In this document: positions 10,973-22,499 of the stretch, piece by piece
Position numbering within the stretch: position 1 is the first letter of the stretch
How the letters are laid out: each line of letters opens with the position of its first letter
Source of the DNA: Aldrovandia affinis
Lineage: Eukaryota > Chordata > Actinopteri > Notacanthiformes > Halosauridae
DNA: 64,000 bases
Direction of reading: 5' to 3'
Assembly: GCA_029706075.1 (NCBI GenBank)
Contig: JAINUG010000037.1
Span: 5,398,166 to 5,462,165, forward strand
Program-made: the position numbers and the translations under genes
Notes under the pieces: generated by a model
Database searches by the model: none
The model's input: the letters and a program-made list of their open reading frames with translations, nothing else
What the model was told of the DNA's origin: nothing

Positions 10973-12358
10973 GTACCGCTCGCTGGCATTCCTCACCAAG
11001 ACCCCATTAGTCTGTCGCTCCACACCTTTTTGTGCACTTTAGCTCCTGGCTCTCTTCTCTTCTCCCCTGGGACCTTATGTCTCTGCTGTGGCAAACCCAG
11101 ATATTATTGCTATATTTATGAGCTCAGCGTCGGGTAAATGCCCTTCAGTGCTCATTGGAATTATTAAACGTGCATTTTTGTGTTGATTTTTGTCAAGCTT
11201 GGAATTCCCATGTCCGTGTCATCTCGGCCTGCAGCGCACCCACCGCCACCTCTGACAGAACACACGACCATTTATATCATATTCAGAGGTGAAGAAGAGG
11301 GGTGCGACCCATGTTTGGATTGGTCCCCAACTCTTACAGGTTCTCTTTGGAGACGATGACATGCACTTTCTGATAAATAGTCCTGAAAAGGCCCTGTCAC
11401 CGGCCACGATATTGTCCCATAGCTCTGGTGGCCCCAGACAAGCCTAACATAAGTAGGACTGAGGCCAGGGGTGACTAGAAAGCAGGTTAACCATAACGAC
11501 TTCCATTGAAACAAGAACAGTTGTGTATCTGTTATTGCTCCAGAGAATTTCTATTTCTATTAACATAAGCTGTGTGTGTCTGTAACATCAGCTTTTTATG
11601 TGGATTGCTCCAATTATAACAGGTTGTTGTTGGACGGCATATTTATATTTTTTGAACTCCAGATGTCTCTTTACACTGGCAGGCGTGTTATATACCAATA
11701 ACTGAATTATAATTTGAAATAATTGTTTTGACTTACAAAGGTTCAATGTCAGTATAGACAATTAGGGAAATGTAGCTTGTCATTAAAACTTGGAGTGCCG
11801 TGACGTTTTTCAGGCAGCATCAATCTGAATAAAACTGGGTGTGTCAAATATTGTGGGGGTAATCTAATTACAATTTTTAAACGGAGGTAAGTTTGGAAAT
11901 GGTACCAAGAACATCACAAAGGTTTCTGTGCTAACTGCGAGTAGGGAAGTGAGGAGAGCAGCGAGTCGCATATTGCTGTGGGCACAACCAACATGTTCAG
12001 TATTATCAACAAATTTTATGCACTTGCACTATTTTATGTTGCCTTATGCATACTCTTGTTTTTTCAATTGTTTTACATTTATTCCTGCTTTGCATTCATA
12101 CATTTATATGGTGATAACGAGAGGAGAATCTTTTGTTTTCATCACAATGAAACATGGGCATGGTCACAGGATGTTTATTGGCTGCCATAGACTGTATGCT
12201 ACATTTTATAATGCCATTCACGTTTTACATTCATATTTAAATGAGCCTTTTTCCCCCAAGAATTGTCTCTCTCGCTGATCGGTGTTACATCACTGCGCTT
12301 CCTGCGTTTACTTATTTTACTTAGTTTACTAGTTTACTTCTTCATAAATAGAAGCTTG
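10973..12358 (+). other. cep89 intron
   Basis: AT-rich. Short open frames (11219-11514 minus, 11928-12278 plus) show no domain, splice or codon-usage support. Nothing else recognised before the SINE. Confidence 0.6.
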
Positions 12359-12376
12359 GATATCCTCACATTTCTT

Positions 12377-12744
12377 TTAAGATTTTGTTTCTGATTTTAT
12401 CCCATTTTCTCCCAATTTGGTAGCCAATTACACCCGCTATTTTATCAAGTCAATCCCCCCCTAGTAATGTGAGTTCGCTGCCGTAGTCCTGTGACCGGTA
12501 GTCACAGCATCGCCTCCTCCGAGACGGCACTTGCCGGGCCGTCGACTGTAACCCGGTACTACAGGGCCACTCCTGCGCGCAGCGAACGTCCTGTCGGCTT
12601 CCCTCCCCCCTCCCTGGGGCGGACAGCCAATCGGCACCCCGGTGGCACTCCCAGCCAGAGCCGACTCTGGTGCGACAGGGAATCGAACCCCGGTCGCCGT
12701 GGCCAGCGTCGAACGTTGTAACCATGGGACCACGCGGGAGGTGA
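12377..12744 (-). mobile_element. tRNA-derived SINE with perfect 18-bp target duplication
   Basis: A GC-rich 368-bp insertion bounded by the identical 18-mer GATATCCTCACATTTCTT at 12359-12376 and 12745-12762, the hallmark of target-primed reverse transcription. On the minus strand the head is tRNA-like: 'gcgtggtcccatggttacaa' near 12717-12736, then a perfect pol III B box GGTTCGATTCC (plus-strand complement at 12679-12689). The opposite end is T-rich on the plus strand (A-rich tail on the minus). The preserved duplication suggests fairly recent insertion. Open frames across it are not genes. Confidence 0.9.
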
Positions 12745-12762
12745 GATATCCTCACATTTCTT

Positions 12763-14042
12763 AAAATATGCCTGAACAAAGCATTATTTTTGAGATGGTA
12801 TGTACTAAATGGGATTATTGCTACTTTAAACTGTCGATGGCCGAAAGGTGTCAGTTGGCATCTTGTATGCCTGGAAGCCCAGCGCTCTTCGTGTTCAGTT
12901 TGTCTCGTCTTGTTACACTGTCTGCACAGAGGCTTTCCCTTTCTATTTCTGTCTTTATATGTTATATGAAGTATAGTATTGCCAGGTTACATGCTCAAGA
13001 TTGATCAGCAATCTCTTTATTTGTATAAACAGTCTGGGAGAGGGCTTTGAATCTTAAATGCTAAGATACTGAAGGCATGTATAACCGCACAAGTCCCTCT
13101 GCCTTGTAATTGTGCTGCCTGCGTCATTCATCTGTGCAAGTCTCTTAGCCTTGTAAGCATTTGTCATTAAAAGAAAACGGATGCTTTAAAAAGACACTGT
13201 AGAAAAAAGGTTTAAATGTACCCAAAGGAGGCTCAAAGATGTTTGTTTTGAATGATTTATGTAACACTTAACAAGTTCATTGTGTGCTTTTCGTGTGAGG
13301 ATAAGGTAAGCTGGAATGCAGCATGGCGGTGATTATTTGGTATGTGTTGGAGGTGGTTAGGAAAAAATGTTTTTCTTCACTTCGATCCAATCTAGACAAA
13401 ACAGTCTAACCTTGAATGATCCCAGGGAACAAAAAATAATTATCAATTTCACCCTCCAGCAAAACGAAGGAAATATTTCCCAAACCGATTTTTTTTTAAA
13501 CTCAAAAAAAAAGACATTTTCTGTAAGTGAAGCCATTTGTTTGGGAACAGCTGTGTTTTACCATTTTACACAAACTCTTCACAGTGAAGATTTTGTTCTT
13601 TTAAAAAATGGTATGGTGTATTCCTTGAGTCTACATTACAGTCCTCTCCAGAACTGTTAAATTGTAAGTGGCAAACCTATCAGCCATCTGGGCCCAAACT
13701 GTGCTCTACATCTCTAACAATGAGAATTATAGCAAGCATAATGTGGGTATAATGGTATTTTGCGGTGTGATGAATGCCTTCTCCTGTACTAGGCGTGTCA
13801 AATTGCAGGTGACATACAGCCACATACTGTCAAAAAACTGTTTAATTTGTTTGTGTTATACTGAAATGTTTGATTGTTCAGCCAAAATCTTGGTACAATT
13901 TCAATTCATTTATGTACTTATGAGCACAACCTATAAAATTGCACATTGCCATTGCCAATGACATGACATTGCAAATTTAACAAAAAGCTAGGAGCATTGC
14001 TCAGTATATTAATATATGTTTACAAGAAAATATGTTTAAGTG
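12763..14042 (+). other. cep89 intron
   Basis: AT-rich sequence. Two short plus-strand open frames (13367-13660 and 13668-13961) have no family signature. No gene recognised. Confidence 0.6.
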
Positions 14043-14241
14043 GGCGGCAGTGTAGTGTAATGGTTAGGGAACTGGCCTTGTAACTCAGAGATTGCAGGTT
14101 CGATTCCCACGTGGGGCACTGCCGTTGCACCCTTGAGCAAGGTACTTAACCTGAACTGCTTCAGTAAAATATCCAGATATATAAATGGATTATATGTAAA
14201 GAAATGTAAACTGTGAATGAATGCCTAAAATGTAAATGTAA
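14043..14241 (+). mobile_element. tRNA-derived SINE, copy lacking the tail core
   Basis: Head 'gcagtgtagtgtaatggtta' (A-box region) and perfect B box GGTTCGATTCC at 14097-14107, followed by the 'ggggcactgc', 'cttgagcaaggtacttaacc' and 'cttcagtaaaatatccag' blocks. The end is 'aatgcctaaaatgtaaatgta'. It matches the copy at 41739-41970 almost base for base, but lacks the segment corresponding to 'taagtcgctctggataagag' in that copy. This is a dispersed repeat, not a tRNA gene: it has no anticodon arm or acceptor pairing of a functional tRNA. Confidence 0.88.
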
Positions 14242-14769
14242 GATAAATACAAGCACTTTATAGCAGCGAGCTGTACAGCAATAGCATGTCAATGATACAT
14301 TGAGGTAGTGAGGACTACAGAATGAAACGATGGCACATTCAGAAGTTTTAGTCTCTCCCTCCCTCGTAAAGCTTTTTCTTACTGTAATATTTAATTACTC
14401 TTGTATGTGTTGGTAATTAACCTGTAGCTAGTCAGGTTATTTACAGTCAGGGGAAGTCATTCAACATGAATGTCTGCCATTGTCTTAGACAAATAGGCTT
14501 TCAGTCTCACTAATTTAATGGCCCCTTAATGCGTTTGCCCAAGGTGGACAATAAACTGTGGAACATTATGCCTCTTTTCTAAGTGGTTAATCACAACAAT
14601 GATTAGATATACTGTACAGACACAAGTGGTCAGGCCATTTTTTCCCCCATTCAATGAAAGATTGAAAGTCTGCCTGCATTTCAGCATGTGCTCTGGCTTT
14701 AGTTCTCATAAGAATTGCATGGAGGGGTTGCTTTTGCAGTGGTCTTACAGTGTCTGCTTGACTTTGTAG
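14242..14769 (+). other. cep89 intron
   Basis: AT-rich intron remainder up to the 'ttgactttgtag' acceptor; nothing else recognised. Confidence 0.65.
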
Positions 14770-14937
14770 GCAACTTGAACAAGAGGAGGAGAGGAAGAAG
14801 AGTGAAGTAGAGAACTTTATGAGTAGAGTGTCCTCACTCCAGACGGAGAAGAAAAGTCTCCTGCTGGAGAAAACGAACCTCGCTGCGGATATTAAGAGCA
14901 TTGAGACAGAGCTGGATATATCACGCCATGCTAACAG
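14770..14937 (+). CDS. cep89: cep89 exon (coiled coil)
   Basis: Follows 'cttgactttgtag', ends 'AACAG|gtacct'; one base completes an Arg codon and two bases (AG) are carried forward. It reads QLEQEEERKKSEVENFMSRV, then SSLQTEKKSLLLEKTNLAAD and IKSIETELDISRHAN. The K-K-S-L-L-L-E-K-x-x-L core is shared with vertebrate CEP89, preceded by the same run of acidic and basic heptads. The phase fits both neighbours. Confidence 0.95.
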
Positions 14938-16166
14938 GTACCTCACCTGGGATGCTGGACTCTTATTTATTACCTTCTGAATATTTATATCATCTGAAAT
15001 GGAATGAAAACAAGCCAGTTGTTAATGATGTCGAAGGATGAAGGCCATTTAAGGTGCTTGGGATGAGTGAATGAATGGTTTTCTGTTTTTAAGTCCTTTT
15101 GGGCCTTGGCTACAGTGTCACAAAAATGTATTCCATAAACCTAACAGCCTGCTCCCTCTTTGTGTTTAATGAAGACATACGTGCACATATGCTATTCAGT
15201 CAAACAAGACTTGCTGGACTCAATCAAACCAACCTTATGCTCATAGGGGTCAGCCTTCTGTCTGAAGAAAAACAGAAGGGTGTGGGCCCAGAAACATTTC
15301 AAAATATTTTATAGTCGGAGACAAATGATCTTTAATTGGTCTGAGAGTGATCGCAACATTTGTCGTTATTGGTGCAGCTCAATTGATAATTATCGTTGCA
15401 GTGTGAACACTGCAGTTCAGAATAATTAAAGTTTATTTTGTCTTCATAGTTATCATTATGGTTATCTGTTCTGGTAGGAATGACCCTGTGTTTCATTGAA
15501 TTACTTTATTTTTATTTTTAATTTGCCTTCAACCAAATCCACAGTAATGATCATGACTGAAAGATTCAACTATTTCAGAATTTATTTGGAAGTGTTGTTT
15601 TTTTTTTTTTTTTAATGGACACAAGGAGGCTGGCAACTTTACCAGGGAATTAGAAGAACCACCAAGCAAGTACATAGTTTTAAAGGTGTTACACAACATC
15701 CAAGAATCGCCCAATGGTCACCTCTCTGACTCAACAGAATCAAAGGTGGATTTAGTACCATACCCTTGACAACACCTCAGATTATTATTAATTCGTAAGT
15801 AGTACGCCCACAATTATTGCTCATTTATACTTGCAAAATGATGAATTATTCCCTGAATTCAGCCATAACTTACTGTAGATGTTAGCACTCACAGACAATA
15901 AAATACATCAGTCAGGTTTTTAAAAACATGAGATGTGCCCCTGAGACCCATGTCTGTATATCCACCCTCAGGAACGCAGTGTTGACTGTCACTCGACCTT
16001 CAGTGACAGCTCGCGCTAGGCTGTGAGCGCCAAAACATGATAAACGAGCACCACCAGGAGCAAGCAATAACAGGAATCACTGTCCCATAAATAAGCGCTG
16101 TGCTTTACATATCTTAGCGAGGGAAGTAAAACTTTGGACGCTCACACTTGTTCTGCTCGCCCTCAG
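14938..16166 (+). other. cep89 intron
   Basis: 1.2-kb intron with a T-run of about 19 at 15597-15614; no other recognised element. Confidence 0.7.
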
Positions 16167-16308
16167 AAAAGCTCAGAGGAAAATCGGCCTGCTCAAGCAG
16201 CAGGTGGAAGATTCCGTGGACAAGGAGATGATGGCCCACCACTACCTGAGCAGCATCGTGGCCCTGGCGGAGAAGACCATGCAGGAGAGGGACCAGCTCA
16301 TACACATG
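16167..16308 (+). CDS. cep89: cep89 exon (coiled coil)
   Basis: Follows 'ctgctcgccctcag' and ends 'CACATG|gtaacg'; one base completes Arg and it ends in phase 0. It reads KAQRKIGLLKQQVEDSVDKE, then MMAHHYLSSIVALAEKTMQE and RDQLIHM. The pattern K-x-Q-(R/K)-K-I-x-x-L-K-x-QVE, then M-x-A-H-x-YL and LAE-x-x-x-(Q)ERD is diagnostic of CEP89. Composition is GC-rich relative to the intron. The overlapping open frames in other phases are shadows. Confidence 0.96.
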
Positions 16309-19300
16309 GTAACGCACGCTGTGCCCCTGAACCTCTGCACACGGCCAGGGAGAAACCGCCCGATTGAGCAGAGTCAATCTAATCGCTGTGGTTAATATAC
16401 AGACGTCAGTACCCGGCAGGAGGCAGGGCCTGTTATGCAGTGACTCACAGCCTTCTACGTCTTGCGCTCTAATTACGTGGGATGACGATTGCACTCGTTC
16501 CGAGGCCGTTTTTGCACAGTGCGTCCTGAAGCAGGTCCTCTTACCCTAACCATGCTGGGATATTACGAGAATTAAGTGGTTATCACGCACCGGGGCTCTC
16601 CACCCTGCTGCTGAATGGTGGCAGTGACTGAAGGCTTCTGTTTCAGCTAGGCACTGAACCACATCATTCAGCTAGCAAGTGTCACGATGGGACATCCCAG
16701 TGTTAGTCATTCTAAAGAGAACTGTGAAACCTGTTGGACTGTGACTCTCTGGGACAGGAGCACATTATAGTATTTGTATACATTTTCTATAATCTCAAGA
16801 AGCGTGTCATTAATACCTGTTTGATTGATATACTGTTTTTGTATATTAGAATCTCTTATAAGCTGGCCTGGTGGTCCACTATTTGCCAGCCTCAGAGGTA
16901 CAGGTCACAAGAAACTCAATACAGAAAGCAGTTGTAAGGGTGATGCAGCAATATTACAAAGGTATACAGTGTGATGCATTGACTTATCCAATAGCCTACT
17001 CCTGGATTACAGTAGCTTTGGAAAGATTGTTCCTTAACTGTATAGACAATCAGTACAGCAATTATACCCCATAGCATATCTCCCTAAGTATATATGTCAT
17101 TATTTATTTGTAGTGAACAAAAAGCACTGCCAGTTTTCTTTTTTTAAATCTAATCTATTTAGCATGTACTCTTGCAAATAATAGCTGTGTCTTGCCTGAA
17201 AGTGCTCCCAATGTGAGAGAACTGTTTGGCCAATCAGCTGTGACAGTATCCCCAGGGTATTCTTTTATTAGGTCATTCTGCCACCCGGCCACATGAAATG
17301 GGGGCTAATTAGAATTGATTGCACATGGCTGAGTTGAGACAGGGGCAGTGACAGGCAGAGAGAACTGAGCCATGGATGGGTTCAATACTTGTTTCAGTTC
17401 TAATAGTATTCTAGTAATATTTCTGCTGTATTGAATTTTCCCATACAGTATTTCTGAAAGGATTTCAACCTTTAAACTGATTGAACAGCAAAGGGCATAC
17501 TGTTTGTTCGAAACTGTTGGAACAGGTTTCAAATGTTACGTTATATAGATTTACTGTTAGATATGCTCCTGGTTTTATCATCCTATAAGACCATGACATC
17601 GGTGTCATAACGTCAGTGTCATGCTCTTCAATCCAGGGGGCGACTGCTCGTTTTCTGTGGACAGGGTGATTGTCGTCTGTGAAAGACACCCCGCTCTGCA
17701 GGAAAGAAATGCTTTAACACGGGGTGAGGACAATCACTCAGAGTCTGTAGCATTAAGTAACAATTGACATTGACCTCGCTTTCTAAGGTCAAATGGAGGA
17801 ACACACATTTATTCTGTAGAATGCAATAGTCACAAAGTGTTTTGCAAATGCTTACTCTTACTAGTCAGATAGCTTTGGTTCTTCCCCATATGTCATTGAT
17901 AGTACTTGCAAGAAACTAAGCATTTTGTATTGCAGATCTTCATATTTTGTTTTGGTCCTTCCGAAACCTGAATTACAGAAGCACAAGCATCAGGATTTAT
18001 TTCCTCCTTCATAAGCTTAACAAGCAAACTCACTACATTTTGTAAGCAACCTGACTTCTTTATTCACACGCACAAGCAAAAGGTAGGCGGGTGCAGACAC
18101 TATCAGAAGAGTTCAGCTCTAAATATTTTCTAGGACCAGCTGAAATGTACAGCCCGTGCCTACAGCAACCTGCATTAGGACAGCACAGATAAGGGAAGTC
18201 AGTGGAAGCCAGGCTGAAGGGATGCCATAGAGATGTGGATGTTTTAAAAAACCCAGAAAATGTTTCCCAGCTAAAGTTCTTGGTGCAGTGATGTGCTCCA
18301 CAGACCAGAATCAAATCCTGACCGTGCCAGGGCCCGTGTGTCACCCAAGAAGGGAGGGTTTTAGCGGACAGGGTTTTCCCCACCCCGTTGCGCAAGAGCT
18401 ACGACTCTGGCCAATCAGCGGCCTGAAGTCTGTCTAGTCATCTGAGGCAATGACCGTTGCAATGGTCTGCAGAATGAAAAGAAGCGGCTGGCAGCAGGCA
18501 CTTTGGAGAACATGCGCACTAGTCTAAAGTCTCATTGCTTCCAAAATGATGAACATTTAATTATAAATAAAAATGATTTAAAAAATATGTGACTCTCCCA
18601 GCCTCGTGCTGCTGTCAGACTCAATTCCTGGAGAGGCTCATGTTAGCAGTTTTTTTGCTCTTAATTATCCAGTCAGCCCAAATATTTACTTGGTTTGACA
18701 TTTCTTGTATCAACAGATAAATCGCAGCTGAACATTGTATTTCTTGTGACACATTCTCAAGAAGCATTTTACTGCGCTAATTTGAGGGGTGTATTAGTAA
18801 TATCTATGCAGCTGTACACGGCTGATTAACTCATTTCACCAATTAATTGGTCCAGTTAAGCCAAGGGAATTGATTGGATGGAAATGAGCATACAAGCAAC
18901 CCTCAGGGAGTTTACACCCCATAACTGCAGATAAGGAACTGAGGCTGAATAATCTTTCAGAATTCAAATCTGAATATTATTACATAATTCAGCTAAAGGT
19001 ATGTATGATACAATCCTTTCTAAGGTACCTCATCAAACCCTGTACTAAAACCATGTTATCATGGATATAGAGAATAGAATAAACACACTAAAAAAATATA
19101 ATGTCAGAACTCCTTCTGTATCATACGTTTGTATCCTTACCATTGCTACTGCAGGTATGTGTTAGCTTTTCAATCTACATTGGCTGAAAGTCTGTTGTTT
19201 CTGTCTTTCTTCTTCTTCCTCTTCCTCCTTTGGCTCTTCCCCAACATGGCTCTTGACAGCATCAGATTTGGCACACTTATTGCTCACAGTTCATAAATGT

Positions 19301-22064
19301 GCATACTTTTCATTGCCCTAGGTCTAAGACAACAGCCAATATATCTGCTATAACATTTTCCACATTAACCCTTATTTAATCTCTCATTTGGCACACATTC
19401 TGGCATAGACTGTATGTGGCTTTTTTATGCCTCTTGGGCCCAAGCCATACCTAGCCACACCCAACATGGTAAGCTCTGCTGTTATCTTTAGATGCGTACA
19501 AATGTGTTTTCTTTTCTAAACAAGATTCATGCATACATTTTGCACAGCAGCATTCACTCATTAAACAACTATCTTTAGGAACTCTTGACCATTGCTCCAA
19601 GCCACCAGCTTTTTGACTTGAAAACCTTGCGGTTTCTGGCAACCTCTAGTCAATATTATGTTTTTTAGAATATGTGAGTGAATTGGGTTGGGGGGTTTGT
19701 CAGAGAAATAACCTTCTGGCAGTGTGAGTCGATGTGGTATAATTTTCACAAGTCTGATGCTCCTGATTAAGAAAACATAGAAAAACTTTGCTCCAGGCCA
19801 ATTGAGCACTGTAGCCGCAACATTCCATGCACGCTATTGTTTTTTTCCTCTTCATATATCAATCTATTTTTCCCCAGGCACAATTGCAGTTATGTTTTGT
19901 GCATGTTCTAGGCAGAGGAAAAATTCTGCTGCTCATATCTCATATCTCCTGTGAGATGTCAGCAGGCTCACAGTCTCTCAGGTGAAAGGTCTGCTGGGAA
20001 ATTGTGCCTTTAGATGTCCTTCTCAATGCAAGTCATCTTCAGTGGTAGATGTTTTTTGGAGACAGAACATGTGCTTTGCGACCAACAGCTTCAGGTTCTG
20101 ATGTAATCATCCAAAAGAGGCTTTGACTAAAGATTTTTCATCTTTAAGAAAGCTGTCGGTTTCTCTGGTCTGCTACGTTGTTCAGCAAAGTACATTTTTG
20201 GAAGGAAAATAAAGATACCCTTATATACAATTGGATTTTCATATTATATTAGTAATCTCAACAAAAACATTTACAAGGTAAATAAAAGCCAAATTACTCA
20301 CATATAAAACACATATAATCTCTATACAACCAGATGTCTGAATGAAACTGAAAACAGACGTGACTGACCTTACCGTAGCTATGTAGTTACCGTAGCTATC
20401 TGAGACACAAACCAAATGATACAGGGTTTACATGTGAAATGATAAGAAATACATTATAGAAATGTAGTTTGGTGGCTGTAGAAATAGTGTTAGATAGCAA
20501 GCAAGCTACTTCCCAGGGAAAAGCAATATGGAATCTTTTTTGAACATGTTCTATTGGCTGAAATCACATGTGCACTTCCTTATATGTCTAAATCATGATA
20601 TTATCTACTGTATGGCCTGCAATTTGCTACTATGAAGAGATGATGTTATCGGTTTAAATACAGTTGAAGGAATTATATTGTTGGTTGAAGTAGATATTGC
20701 CCAATGGGGAGAATTCATTATTGGGGCATTTCTTATGACGTAGTCGGAAGGAAAATTAAGAAGAAGAAGATGAGGAAGAAACACCAACTATGGAGCTTTA
20801 TTGTGTGTCTGAAGTTGTATCTGAATTATGTGTGTTTACATGAGGTCAGAGGGTACAGAAGTTAATGTTTGTAAGGACTCAGAGTCTGAGGTATGCCCAG
20901 CTACCTGCATACCTACTGTGCCAACAACGCTTTTTGTAATCAATAATGTATCCACTGGGAGAGATGTAAAAGGAAAACATTGCCAGGGTTAAGCATGCAT
21001 TACATTTTTAAGGAAGAGGCTGTTTTTGATACAAGGCTGGCTCTGTTTTACTCTCATTCAGCCATGTTGTAATCTGAGTTAAACTGCCAAAGAGTGAAAG
21101 GATATGAATCTTAATTCATCTCAGATTGCAGAGATTGATGCACCAGTTGGCTGTGACTGAGCTGAGTCACTTAATTACAGCAATAACTCCAGCTTCAGAA
21201 AGAGGGATTCTACACTGTTTATGATTCTCCTCCATCTCCACTGATGGAGATACACCAGGAACCCTCGTGCAGCTAGACGTCGAAAGCTGAAGGGTGCTAA
21301 TTCATCCTCATATATTACCTCAACAGAAAGAAAAAAAACTAAACTGTGTGATCGTGATCTTTCTCCAATTCCTTTATAAGGGAAGGGCGTAATTTAAAGA
21401 TGCTGGATTCCCAAAGGCGGCTCTCAGCTCATTGGCAAGTGCATGTTTACAGAGTTGTATGCATGCAGTGCCTCATCTTTCTCACGTTTTCACTGCGATT
21501 ACATCTCTCAGAGCAGTGATATGTGGCTCAGCCTGATCGTGCCCCTGACTGCTGACAGGATGAGGTTCCACAATGATGGAAGCCCACTGAGACTGTGTGG
21601 GGTGCCACCAGATACCAGCAGGCTGTATCACCTATGTACCTGTGTCAGACTATCTTAGCAAGGTCCAGATTAGGAACATTCTCTGCTGCGAGGGAGGACT
21701 GATAGTCCAAACAGAAGAATTGCAGCCTTTCTGCAAATATGTGACTGAGTTTTTAAAGTGCTGCATATTTACATAATGTCAGCCTGTTTTTGACTGGCGC
21801 TATAATGTTATAGCCTACTTCTCACGGAAAATATTCAAATTGGCACTTCTTGAAGTGCAGGGAGAGTCTGGAGCCATGAGCTATTTTCATATCCTCTCTG
21901 TATGCCTAATACACAGTGTGATTGACATTTAGTGTAAGGTTTTGTGATTTTTCGTATTTTTATTTTGCATAGACGAAAGGGTGCTGCAGGCATAATAATC
22001 CCCTTTATTATCATCTCCCTCCGCTCCCAGATCCGTAACCCTTCCTTTGCCCTCTCTGTCGCAG
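16309..22064 (+). other. cep89 intron, nothing recognised
   Basis: 5.8-kb AT-rich intron. No coding exon is expected, because the flanking exons join in phase 0 and correspond to adjacent residues of the protein. A small tandem-like duplication 'taccgtagctat' occurs near 20370-20399. No repeat family recognised elsewhere. Confidence 0.65.
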
Positions 22065-22154
22065 GCCTCCGCTCTGGAGCAGGACAAGCAGGGGGTGCTC
22101 ACCCAAATCATCGAGGGCACAGTGCGCCTGGGAAAGCTGCAAGAAAAGGTCAAG
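22065..22154 (+). CDS. cep89: cep89 exon (coiled coil)
   Basis: Follows 'ctctctgtcgcag', ends 'GTCAAG|gtaagc'; exactly 30 codons, phase 0 both ends. It reads ASALEQDKQGVLTQIIEGTV, then RLGKLQEKVK. The vertebrate counterpart has LE-x-(E/D)K-x-GVL-x-x-(V/I)I, then (V/I)RLGKL-(Q/E)-EKVK, so the match is clear. This exon is the donor side of the 35-kb intron. Confidence 0.95.
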
Positions 22155-22471
22155 GTAAGCCTTCTCCCCGTTTATTTCATATTCACCCAAAGCCTCCTGT
22201 GACCTTCTGGAGCTCCTGTGAGAGATCGGCGGTCTCACACAGGCTCATTTGAGTATCTGGCAGCTTGCAGAGGTTCTCGGGAGACCGCACAGCAGCTCGA
22301 GGTGAGTTGGGCTTCCATTGATCTGGCCAACAGCTTCTCAGGTCGTAGCACGCATTACAATGAGGTGATGGAGACGAGCGGGAAACCTGCTGCATCTGAC
22401 AACTCGCCCTAATTAAACGAAATATGTCTGCAACCCAAAATGTCAAACTTTTCAGCAGAGGTCGATTGACA

Positions 22472-22499
22472 TTTTTTTTTTTTTTTTTTTTTTTTTTTT
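22472..22499 (+). repeat. Poly-T run
   Basis: Twenty-eight consecutive T, about 320 bases after the exon ending at 22154. Confidence 0.95.

Noticed and set aside
12450..12779. Arg/Gly-rich open frames on both strands
   Set aside because: They are translations of the GC-rich SINE at 12377-12744.
14043..14115. Possible tRNA gene (A and B box present)
   Set aside because: Part of a dispersed SINE with a second copy at 41739; no proper acceptor-stem pairing and followed by the SINE body.
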